From NCBI GenBank assembly GCA_009193035.1, contig SWDT01000227.1, positions 62,001 through 126,000 on the forward strand: a DNA stretch of 64,000 bases, written 5' to 3'. This document shows positions 54,264 to 64,000 of the stretch, piece by piece (positions within the stretch are counted from its first letter, which is position 1; each line of letters begins with the position of its first letter). The notes beneath the pieces are model-generated. The model saw only the letters and a list, made by a program, of their open reading frames with translations. It searched no databases and was not told the origin of the DNA. The translations under genes and the position numbers were made by a program. The DNA comes from Halicephalobus mephisto. Lineage: Eukaryota > Nematoda > Chromadorea > Rhabditida > Panagrolaimidae.

Positions 54264-57200
54264 CTAGAGTTCGGCAGCCACGACGGTCGGAGACTTCTGC
54301 TCCTGTGCCAAGGCCACTTGACACGACTGGCTGCTTCTTAGTGGAATCGTCGGTAGTAGGCCCATTCTGAGCTTCTCGACGACTTCCTGAAGCTGAGGAT
54401 CCCCCACATGGCGACTTTCAAAGTGTTCGATGAAATCAGCAAGTTCATGGCAGACGAATGAACACTTTGAGCATGAATATTTCTGTCGTTTTTCTGACAA
54501 GAGATCCTGAAATTGGTTCGTAGTAATAAATTGGAAGAAGAATTCACTTACAGTTTCGACAATACCATTGACAGCAACAAGATTTAGGGTTTGGTTTGTG
54601 GCAGGAAGATCCATGTGGTGGGTGTTTTCATGATAAGTGACGACATCTCGAGTATTGGCAGAGTAATTGCAGTAACGGCAAGTGAAGACGTTGTTTCTGT
54701 TCCCGTGGAATTCTTGGTGATTCATCAAGGCCACAATTGTATCACTACGGAAAGAACATTGGGTGCAGTAGTTCTGGAAAAGCAAAAACTAGTAATTTTC
54801 CGAAATTTGAAATTTTCAAAAATATTCCAAAAACAGGGCGAGTTGATTTCACAGATATTATCATTGTTTTGATTACTATTCGTTGCACTAAAATGCAAAA
54901 AAATAAAAAATTTTGCAGAATTAGTTCAACGCGAATTCTTAGAATTTTATAGAAGTTTCCAGAATTTAGGTAAAGGAAAACAGCGCGCGAGTGACAAAAG
55001 TGCGAGTCAATCTCGACAGCAAATCGCGGAATTTGCCACTTTTTCCCATTTTAACAAGTCGCTCGTTCTCTGTGCGGAAATCCGAAAACAACAAAGATTC
55101 ATATATCAATTTTTATAATTACATTGTTTTAAATAAAAATTGATATATGAAAAAGCTTACCCATTTTCTTTCAATCTTTTTTCTAGCAAGGATTTTAGAT
55201 TTTCTGCCATCCTTGTCATCGTTTGCAGCTCTTTTCATTTGAGTCATTAATCGTTGTTGAAAATGTTGAACATGTTCCATTCTATGTTGCAAAAATCTAT
55301 CTTGAAATGCAGTTCTGAAAGCACATTGTTGGCATTTGAATACATTTGTTGCATTAGCAGGAAGAGTTTCTCTTTCATGAAGACTTCCATTTCTTCTTCT
55401 TTGAGCAAGTTTTTTCCTCATTGTTGCTAGCATGGATTCTGGAAGTTGAGGAGCATGAACATTCATGTGAGAATACAAGGCATCAATATTGAAACAATTA
55501 AAACTACACATGGCACATTTTTGAGGACGATCACCTTCGTGCATTCTTGTGTGAAATTTCAGCATTTTGGAATCCAAACAAGTAAATGGACATTGTTTAC
55601 ATTCGTGAATTTTCTCATCATCGTCAATTTCGTTAGAATTTCCAGAAGACGAAGTAGAAATTTGTCGTTTTCTTTTCGGTCTAATCGCGGCAGGAATAGG
55701 TGGAAGATAAATTTGAATGTTGTTTTTATATGGACCCGATGACGTCACAGGTGATCTCGTTAACAATTGTCTTTTAAGTGGACTTAATTTTTTATTTCTC
55801 GTAATTGGTCCAGAAGCAGGAGAAGCCGTATTATTCCTATTTCCCTGAGGAATTGGAGAAGCTCCAGACCAATCCATATCCATTTCAAAATCCTGTGCCA
55901 AAGCGATCCCAGGAACACTCGACGTTGTGCTTCTTTCTTCACTTTTATCTTTCTCACTCGACGACGATCCTTCTGGAGTTCTCGGTCCAGTTACTGTAGA
56001 CGAAATATCCGTCGTCGTTGCAGAACAACTTTCAACACTTGCTTGTTTATTTGTTTCCAATACAGTATTCGGTACAACATTACCTGCAACAATTCCATGA
56101 AGTGCCATATGATCCGTAAAACTTTGAATTGATCCAACACCAAATTTGCATATTTCACAATTAAACCTCCCAACTTTCTTATGTTTCTGAACATGATGCC
56201 ATTGCTTCCCATACGAGTCCGCTCTATAGGGACAAGCACTGCAGAACCATCCCCCTTCCGGAGCCGGTTCGTTCTGATGACTATCTATATGTTTCGGAAG
56301 AATATCGTCTCTATCCGTCGAAAACGAACATTTTGGACATTTATATTTCGCCGATTTCAAGTGATGTTTACTATGTTGATTCAACGTCGACGGATATCCA
56401 GCTTCAAAAGGACAATGAGCACATCTGTAGACCATCGATCCATTAGATTTCATTATTTTCTTTCCAAGAACATTTTCTCTAACATCATTCCAAATTTTTT
56501 TGATTATTATTTCTTTAGGTAAAAAATCTGATTCTTTATCTTTTTCTGGGAGTTTTTGAACCATAGGTTGATCTGGAGTCGGAGCAGTACTATCAGCAGC
56601 AATATGTCCCATTTCTTGTTCGTGTAACGCAGTGTGCGTTTTCAGAGCATTTAATCTCATTGTAGAATACGTACAATAAGGACATCTGAAGGTTCCTCTA
56701 TCACTGTGCATTTTCTGATGAGCCTTCATGTCACACCCGTGTTTACTCCGGTAAGGACAATGAGGACAACGTAAACTCGCTTCCTGAAATTTCTTATTTT
56801 TAATTTTACTATTTTTAAAGTCTTCGAAAATAAAAAACTTAAAAATTTGGAAATTTCCGAAACATTTAAGAATCTAGTAAAAAATCCCGGAATCTTTCAA
56901 CGTTCAGTGAAATTTTTATAAAATTCTCTAATTTAGCAGACAATTCTAAAAACTAGAATCTTTCAAAATCTTAAGGACATTGAAAAAGTGATAAAAATTT
57001 CGAAATCATCTAAAATCAAAAATCCTAAAATTTCTAGAAAGTTCTCAAAATTCGTTCCGGGACAATTTCGTAACAAAAATTAATTTCTGGTTTTTATAAT
57101 TAGAATTTCCGGAGATTTCTGAAATTACAAAAATCGAAAATTATCTAAAACTTTACAAAAAGTTTCAAAATAGTCCAAAAAATTTTTAATTTTCTAAAAA

Positions 57201-60200
57201 ATTCACAATTTTACAATAAAAAATATTTCTTATTTTTATAATTTGATTTTGTAAAAATTTCCGAACATTTTTAGGATTTTTCAAAATTAAAAAAATCGAA
57301 ATTATTTAAAATCAAAAATTCTAAAATTTCTTAAAATTAATTTCAGGATAATTTTACAATAAAAAATATTTCTTATTTTTATAATTTGATTTTGTAAAAA
57401 TTTCCGAACATTTTTAGGATTTTTCAAAATTAAAAAAATCGAAATTATTTAAAATCAAAAATTCTAAAATTTCTTAAAATTAATTTCAGGATAATTTTAC
57501 AACAAAAAATATTTTTTATTTTGTAATTCAATTTTGTAAAAATTTCCGGACTTTTTTTAGAATTTTTTGAAATTTTATAAAAATTTTCAAAATCACCTGA
57601 AATTAAATATCCTAAAATTTCCAGAATATTATGAAATTTCTGTCAATATAATTTCGTAACAAAAGTAATTTTTAATTTTTTTACAAAAGTATGATTAGAC
57701 TTCGTTTTGCTGACGCCACAAAAAACAAAAAGAAAACTATTGCAGCTGGACAGAGAAGCCAACAAAGACGCCCCGCACCAGGTTCTGGACCGGGACTGAT
57801 TGTCCGACAACCCGATCGACGCACACGTGCTAATCAAAATAATCAACCCAAAGTCAATAGTTTTCTATCTGAAAGGAAATGAAGGACAAATTTCTCGACA
57901 AATATGGCTTTGGAGAGAATTTTTGAGATCGGAAGTTGATAACATTGCAATATTAAATGATAAATATTAAATTAATAAAAAACTAACCATTTTTTTCGCT
58001 GGAGAACTTGTTCTAGATAATCTTTCTCCATCTTCCTTGTTTGGGAAAACAGTCCCATCAATCTCCTCTTTCACTTTGATATTTCCATGAAGCTCGTTGT
58101 GCTTCGTCAGTGATCGCGGAGTCTTGCAAGAATAGGTGCATTGAGAACACTGAAAAACAGAAATAATTAAATAAAAACAAAGAAATATAAAAATATAAAA
58201 ACAAAAAAATTAAAAAAATTAAAAAATTTTGATATAAAAATCCAAAAAATTTCCCGAGACGAATTTTCAAAACTAGATAATTTTAGATAATTTTCGATTT
58301 TTGTAATTTCGGAAATCTCCGGAAATTCTAGTTATAAAAACCAGAAATTAATTTTTGTTACGAAATTGTCCCGGAACGAATTTTGAGAACTTTCTAGAAA
58401 TTTTAGGATTTTTGATTTTAGATAATTTCGAAATTTTTATCATTTTTTCAATGTCCTTAAGATTTTGAAAGATTCTAGAATTTTTTGCAGGATTCCGAAG
58501 AACTTCAAAACCTCATAGATCCTGGGGAAATGTGGGAAGTTTTGTGGAATTTTAACGTCATATATGGAAAAATGAAAGTCGTCCTTACCTGAAGCTCCGC
58601 CTTGATTTTGTGTTTATTCTCGTGAGTGCTAAGTTTGGCCTGAGTAGTGGCTTTATAGGGACATAATTGGCAGCTAAAAGCCCCAATACCTCCAGCGACG
58701 AGTTCGCCGATCATCGATTGAGGTCCTAGAGCCGCTACATGTCTGATCAAATCCGACGGATCTTTATTCTCGGTTCTTAGGCGATTAAGACTAAAACTAT
58801 AAATAAAAAAAAATCGATATATGAAACTTACAATTCAGGTCTTCCGAGTCTTTCTTGAACCATTTCGACGCAGTTCGGACGCTGTGATCGACGATTTGGA
58901 TAATGCTTCAGAGTCACGTGGACCAGATACTGCCCGATTGTCCCGAATTTCCTTCCGCAATGATTGCAGAATTTTCTTGGAGAAACAAATCTTTTGTCCT
59001 TGTTTACATCGTCTAGGATTGTCTGGATATGACTCCCAACCTGAAGTGAAAAATTATTTATATTAAAATAATTGTAAAATCGGAAAATCACAACATAAAA
59101 AATAAAAGTGAATTTTACTACGAAATTTTCTCAACAAGAATTTTGAGAAATTTCTACACAGATGTCGGAGATAATTTATAATTGAAGTTAATCAAGTCTG
59201 CCTGATTGCGCTCAGTTACAAATGATTATGGAGCATCTGCGTAGTTTCCAAAACCTTGAAGAAAATCGCGTCGGGACTGTTTTGTGAAAAAGTTCATATA
59301 TGACTTTTACGATACACGACTGATTTAGAAATTACACAAGATTACGAAATAACTACAGTCCAAAACTATACTTCCACAAGTGCTGCGAATCACTCGTAAC
59401 TGAGTCCGCTTCATTGTGGTCAGTTCTGATTTCCAGCGCTTGTGTACATTGATAGTTTTATTCGATTTTTGAAAGTTAAAAAAGTTTACATGAGATTTTT
59501 AGAAATTTTTAAGGATTCTAGAAGCTTCTAAGATGTTCTAAAATATACCTAGTTTTGAAGCAATTATGGAAAATCCCAAAAATTTTATAATTCCACGAGA
59601 TTCTGGAAAATTAGAAATTTCCATAAAACTTTCGACGATTTCAAAAACTTCTGAGATTCTGAAGGATTCCAGAAATTTTTATGATTCTGAAGAATTTTCA
59701 CAAGACTTCTGAAGCTTCTAGAAGATTTCCAAAAATTCCGGAATTTTCGAATTAGATTCTAGAAGTTTTTTTTTGAGATTCTGAAGGATTCCAAAATTCC
59801 TTAAAATTCTAGATTTCTTCGAAAACCGCAGAATCTTCGAATTGGATTCTAGAAGATTCTCAAGTTTTACGAAATCCTACTTTTTCGTAGAATTTTTAAT
59901 TTTCGCAAAATCGAACAGAGCAAATAAACAAAAAAAACAACTAGTCTCGTTCCCTCAGAAAAAGCTGGACAAACCTTGTCAGTCCGACGTCTCCTTAGAC
60001 TTGAATTGCGGCTTTTTCGGTGTTTTTTCTGGTGACGTTCAAATCGGTTCTGTTGACGCGTTTTGAAGCCGCATTTTTTACAAAATAAAACAGGCTTTTC
60101 TGGCGGAAAGTTGAATTTGATAAAGTTTATTTTTAAAGGTTCGACATCCGGATCCATGGTTGAAACATATGAAATTTCTGAAGACTTGGGAAGATCCATC

Positions 60201-62901
60201 GACTTCGGTCCGTGAATCGATATATGATTAAGTAGGAAATCCCTCGACGAAGCCCTGAAATCAGTTCATTTGGACCGTTATTCCACAAAAGTGCATTTTT
60301 TTTCGGTTTAGTGTTTTTGGAAGAAGAACAAAATCCAATAAAACTATCAATGTACACAAGCGCTGGAAATCAGAACTGACCACAATGAAGCGGACTCAGT
60401 TACGAGTGATTCGCAGCACTTGTGGAAGTATAGTTTTGGACTGTAGTTATTTCGTAATCTTGTATAATTTCTAAATCAGTCGTGTGTCGTAAAAGTCATA
60501 TATGAACTTTTTCACAAAAGTCCCGACGCGATTTTCTTCAAGGTTTTGGAAACTACGCAGATCTTTCACCATTATAACCACAGCTGTCAATTTTCGAATT
60601 GAACTTCGAATTCAAACCGAAAATCTAAGATTCGAAAATCGACAGCTTTGGTTGTAACTGAGTGTAATCAAGCAGGCTCCATTGCGTTCAATAAGTGATT
60701 CGCGGCACCTGCGAAACGAAACCCATGATTTGACGAAGACGTCTCAGCATGGATTTCTGAATTTTTAAAATTATTCTAAAACAATAATTGACTTCGACAA
60801 CGATTTCTTTGACTTGCCATTTTTTCCACTTCATCAAAGTTCTGGAATTTTTCGGAAATTTTGATTCAGAAATACTTCAGAAAAGTTTCTTTGAGGTTTT
60901 TGAAGGCTTGAGAATTTTTTAAAAAAATCACAGAAGAATCCAGAAGCTTCCATAGAATTCTAGAGTAATTTCAGAGGATTAGTTGAGATTCTGAGAAATT
61001 TCAGAAGCTTATTTGAGATTCTGGAAGAATCCTCAGAAGTTTATTCGAAGTTCCAAAGAGCTCCAGAAGCTTCTATAGGATTCCGAAGAGCTCCAGAAGC
61101 TTCTATAGGATTCTGAAGAGCTCCAGAAGCTTCTATCAAATTCTAGAAGAGCTTCAGAAACCTTTTTAAAATTCTGGAAGAACTCTAGAGGCCTTTATGA
61201 AGTCTCAGAAGAACTTCAGAAATTTATTTGAGATTCTGGAAGAGCTTCAGAAACTTCTATCAAGTCCCAGAAGAACTTCAGAAGCTTTCGTAAGATTCTA
61301 AATAATTCCAAAATTCTGCAACTTTAAAAGTTTCCACAAGATTCAGAAAACCCCCGGAAATTTCTGATTTGAAATGTCAGAACATGTCACTAGATTTCGA
61401 CAGGTTATATAGAACCCGACTTCGGTTCTAGCCTGATAAAAATCATTCTCTAGTTTAATTGGCCCTTATCTGTCTTCAAAAGGTCCATCAATCAAAAATT
61501 TTCAACAATGGACTTACCGGAAAGAACATAGAGAACATTGAAATCCGCAAGACCGAAAATGCCCCAATTTATGGGGGATTAATCTGGCAAATGTGTGAGT
61601 TTTGAACGGACACCAAGGACATGGAAAACTTCTTTTTGGTTTTTTTCCGTTATTTTTTAACATTCCATCAGATGAAAACGATGATTTTTTGTGATCAATT
61701 GATTTTCTTTTTCTCGTAGGAGTATGTTGTCCATGGACTTTTTTGTGTTGTCGCATTGTTTTCCGATTTGTGCAAGAAAAATCGCAATTATGGCAAGGAA
61801 AAGTTTTATTTGCTCCATGTAGCTTCAGATGATTCGTCAATCCTACTCTGGATTCGAATTGGGCAGGACAACGGGGACAAGGAAACTCGTCCGAATACTG
61901 TAACTGTTAAAAATAAAAATTAAAAAAAGAAAATAAATTTAAAAAAATAAATTAAAAAAATAAAATTAAAATAAAAATTAAAAATTAAAATTAAAATTAA
62001 AAAAATAAAATAAATTTAAAAAAATAAATTATTAAAAAAATAAAATAAATTTAAAAAAATAAAAATTAAAAAAATAAAATAAATTTTTAAAAATAAATTA
62101 TTAAAAAAATAAAATAAATTTAAAAAAATAAATTATTAAAAATAAAAATTAAAAAAAGAAAAAATTAAAAAATAAATTATTAAAAAAATTCAATAATTTA
62201 AAAAAAATAAAGTAAATTTAAAAATAAAATTTTTTAAAAATAAAAAATAGATTATTTTCTAAATAATGGAAATTAATTTCTTTAATAATATAAAAATAAA
62301 ATTTTTTATTAAAAATTGTTTTAAAATAAATCTTTAGAACCTATTGAAAAGTTCAAAAATCTTTAATTTTTAAATTTTCTAAATTTTTAAATATTCGAAA
62401 ATTTTTCATTTTGAAACTTTCGAAATAATTATTATTTAAAATCAAGAAAATTCTACTTACTCTGATTCCCGAAGGATCGGTGCACTCGACTCCGGCAGGA
62501 GTGACGTCGGAATCGTAGTCACTATCCAGGGAGTAGCTGAAGTCGTTGTAGACAGGGGCTTTCCTTTTCCGCTTCCCCAGACCCCCGACCACTAGGGATC
62601 GTTTCTGATTTTCCATCACGGATTCTTCAACAGGAGAAGATTCAGATTCTTCCAAATCCAAAACTACAGTTTCTTCTTGTTTTATCGGAAGATTCGGAAC
62701 AATTACGACTTCGGAAACTTGAGCAATTGCAGGAGTTACAGATGGAGAAATTCTTGTTAAATTAGGACTTGAGGCTGCTTGAACTACAGTAAGATGCTGA
62801 AGGGCAGGAGACCGGCTTCTTCCGTGGTGGATGGCAGCTACATCCAAATGAAATTTATTCCTTTTCGAACGCCTCAGAGCGTTGTCCGGATCTTCGGACA
62901 T
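54264..62901 (-). CDS. Multi-zinc-finger (20 C2H2) nuclear protein
   Basis: Nine exons, read right to left, agree in phase: 62461-62901, 61518-61903, 59975-60254, 58832-59040, 58589-58790, 57988-58149, 55161-56783, 54552-54773 and 54264-54506. They encode 1255 residues. I count twenty C2H2 fingers, many of the spacing CPxCxF-x(6-7)-L-x2-H-x3-H. One is split across the exon 2/3 junction (FQCSLCSFR / ASSRDFLLNHISIHG). The N-terminus (about 147 residues) is finger-free, with acidic stretches and a basic KRKRKAP. A disordered Ser/Thr/Pro-rich linker lies in exon 7. This layout resembles REST-type repressors such as C. elegans SPR-4, but I cannot confirm orthology. It is expected to be a sequence-specific DNA-binding regulator. 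The last intron is 45 nt and stop-free. A TTCTAG acceptor lies 4 nt before the start. Confidence 0.88.
57691..57882 (+). CDS. Possible nested small ORF in a zinc-finger intron
   Basis: A 63-codon frame on the opposite strand lies in the 1.2-kb intron between exons 6 and 7 of the zinc-finger gene. It stands out as a GC-rich island in AT-rich DNA. The peptide is basic and Gln/Arg/Pro-rich and ends QPKVNSFLSERK, which loosely resembles a PCNA-interaction box. AATAAA occurs downstream at about 57975. On the zinc-finger strand the island is blocked by stops in every phase, so it is not a missed finger exon. I do not recognise it. Confidence 0.3.
   Translation: MIRLRFADATKNKKKTIAAGQRSQQRRPAPGSGPGLIVRQPDRRTRANQNNQPKVNSFLSERK
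59235..59462. repeat. Left arm of a near-perfect inverted repeat around zinc-finger exon 3
   Basis: This 228-bp arm matches the reverse complement of 60337-60562 with only three or four differences. It lies in the intron between exons 3 and 4. The 874-bp loop between the arms contains exon 3 (59975-60254) and parts of both flanking introns. Confidence 0.95.
60337..60562. repeat. Right arm of the inverted repeat around zinc-finger exon 3
   Basis: It begins AATAAAACTATCAATGTACA and ends AACTACGCAGAT. It differs from its mate by a 2-nt indel and two substitutions. Homology continues beyond 60650 (TGTAACTGAGTGTAATCAAG), interrupted by a small hairpin insertion at 60577-60650. Confidence 0.95.
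60577..60650. repeat. Hairpin insertion within the right arm
   Basis: AACCACAGCTGTCAATTTTC at one end and the complement of AACCAAAGCTGTCGATTTTC at the other form a stem of about 23 bp. The left arm lacks this block, so it probably inserted after the arms duplicated. Confidence 0.7.
61020..61300. repeat. CCAGAAGCTTCTA minisatellite of about 30-34 bp
   Basis: About eight units of the type GATTCTGAAGAGCTCCAGAAGCTTCTAT lie in the intron between zinc-finger exons 2 and 3. A similar but looser series lies at 59500-59840, in the next intron. Confidence 0.8.
61915..62340. repeat. A/T-only low-complexity stretch in zinc-finger intron 1
   Basis: Units of AAAAATAAAATAAATTTAAA and variants fill most of the intron between exons 1 and 2. 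Confidence 0.85.
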
Positions 62902-64000
62902 GGATCTAGAACAATTGATTTTAAATTTGGAAAAATGCAAATTTTAAAAAAATCGAAAAAAAATAAAAATTCCAACATTTCGAAAATCCTACAGAAAGAA
63001 ATCAGACATCTGGCAGGATCTCAGGAAGGAAATCTCATGGAACATAAGGACATGGAAATCCCGCCAAATCCGATTTCGTCGAATTCGGTAAGGATGATGA
63101 ATTGTAAATTTTTAAAAATTCCATAGATTTATAAGTAAGGTACTTTGTAAAATCCAATAAGGAAATCTCGCTAAAGGCAACAAAAAATAAATCCCGCGGA
63201 ATCTTGTAAGAAACTCCACCCAACCTAATAAAAGAAAACATTTTGGGATCTTGTGGAGATTACAGCTTACCAAACCCGTTAGGATGAAATCCCGTCAAAA
63301 ACAGTAAAAGACGATGTACTACAAAATCCAATGAGGAGGGAATATTGTGGAATCGTATGTGGAAGAAATCTCATCTAACCCGATAGAGGAAATATTACAG
63401 AATCCATAGGTAAAAAATCTGACTAATTTGTAGAGGATGATATGGTATTCAACTTGATAGGGATGCAACTTTGCCAAATACAGTAGGAGGGGATATTGTG
63501 GAAGAAATCTCATCTAACTCGATAAAGATGAAATATTACAGAATCCATAGGTAAAAAATCTGAGCAATTTGTGGAGGATGATATGGTATTCAACTTGATA
63601 GGGATGAAAATTTGCCAAATACAGTAGGAGGGGATATTGTGGAAGAAATCTCATCTAACTCGATAAAGACGGAATATTACAGAATCTATAAATAAAAACT
63701 CCCTAATCCGTGAGGAATGATGTTATCCACATTCATGGGATGCAACTTTGCCAAATACAATGAGGATATCTCAAGGAATTCGACGAAAAGTAAATCCCGC
63801 GGAATTTTAAACGAGAAATTTCACCTCATTCTATAAAGGATAAAATATTGTGGAATATTACAGGGATGATATGTTATCCAACTTGTTGGGGACACAATTT
63901 CGCCAAATCCGGTGGGGGAGGAAATCTCGCGCAATCCAATAGGGAGGAAATCAACACGTCTGCTCGCCGGTGGCGACGCGACGCACGCGATCGATCGATC
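62900..64000. repeat. Tandem repeat of about 140 bp and shorter relatives, to the window end
   Basis: TCATCTAACNCGATA words occur at about 63371, 63510 and 63651, giving units of 139-141 bp that also share GGATGATATGGTATTCAACTTG and CCAAATACAGTAGGAGGG. Degenerate relatives continue on both sides (63000-63370 and 63700-63950). The last 40 bp (GCTCGCCGGTGGCGACGCG, then repeated CGATCGATC) are abruptly GC-rich. No gene is visible. Confidence 0.8.

Noticed and set aside
55446..56522. Several + strand frames opposite the zinc-finger exon 7
   Set aside because: They are antisense shadows of a well-supported C2H2 coding exon.

Overview
This window is nematode nuclear DNA, in a clade related to Caenorhabditis. 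The evidence is a serpentine-receptor gene of the nematode-specific sre family, a MAB-20-type semaphorin, 44-45 nt introns, AT-rich introns ending in TTTTCAG or TTTTAG, and splice acceptors placed 0-33 nt before start codons with no upstream coding exon in sight, as expected for spliced-leader trans-splicing. Non-coding DNA is very AT-rich and coding exons stand out as GC-richer islands. All gene models below were built by hand by joining exons whose reading phases agree. No transcript data were available.

Positions 1-10000 are mostly tandem and dispersed repeats around one multi-exon gene for an unrecognised low-complexity protein (5465-7832). A small cysteine-rich single-pass membrane protein (10487-10879) and a DEG/ENaC channel subunit (13259-17629) follow on the + strand. 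A PSKH1-like protein kinase (19995-23051) lies on the - strand. Positions 23050-31250 hold no gene that I can assign, but they contain several repeat families: an array of four tRNA-like units, two MITEs and a run of GC-richer islands. A decayed mariner (31252-32502), a tRNA-Glu (32889-32960) and an sre chemoreceptor (33007-35327) come next. An inverted repeat brackets all three.

Positions 39900-62900 are a dense block of conserved genes. A secreted semaphorin (39939-43886, +) converges on three - strand genes that look like an operon: uba-2 (SUMO E1 subunit), TBCD (tubulin cofactor D) and the TFIIA gamma subunit. Divergent from uba-2 is a second apparent operon, cks-1 followed by a BUD22/SRFBP1-like ribosome-biogenesis protein with an RGG tail. 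The 600-bp divergent promoter contains tandemly duplicated E2F-like and CCAAT motifs. A 20-finger C2H2 zinc-finger gene (54264-62901, -) fills the rest. One of its exons sits between near-perfect 226-228 bp inverted repeats.

Functionally, the right half groups housekeeping and cell-cycle genes: SUMO activation, tubulin folding, basal transcription, CDK regulation and rRNA processing. The left half carries neuronal or sensory-type membrane genes (DEG/ENaC, sre, semaphorin) and fast-changing repeats.
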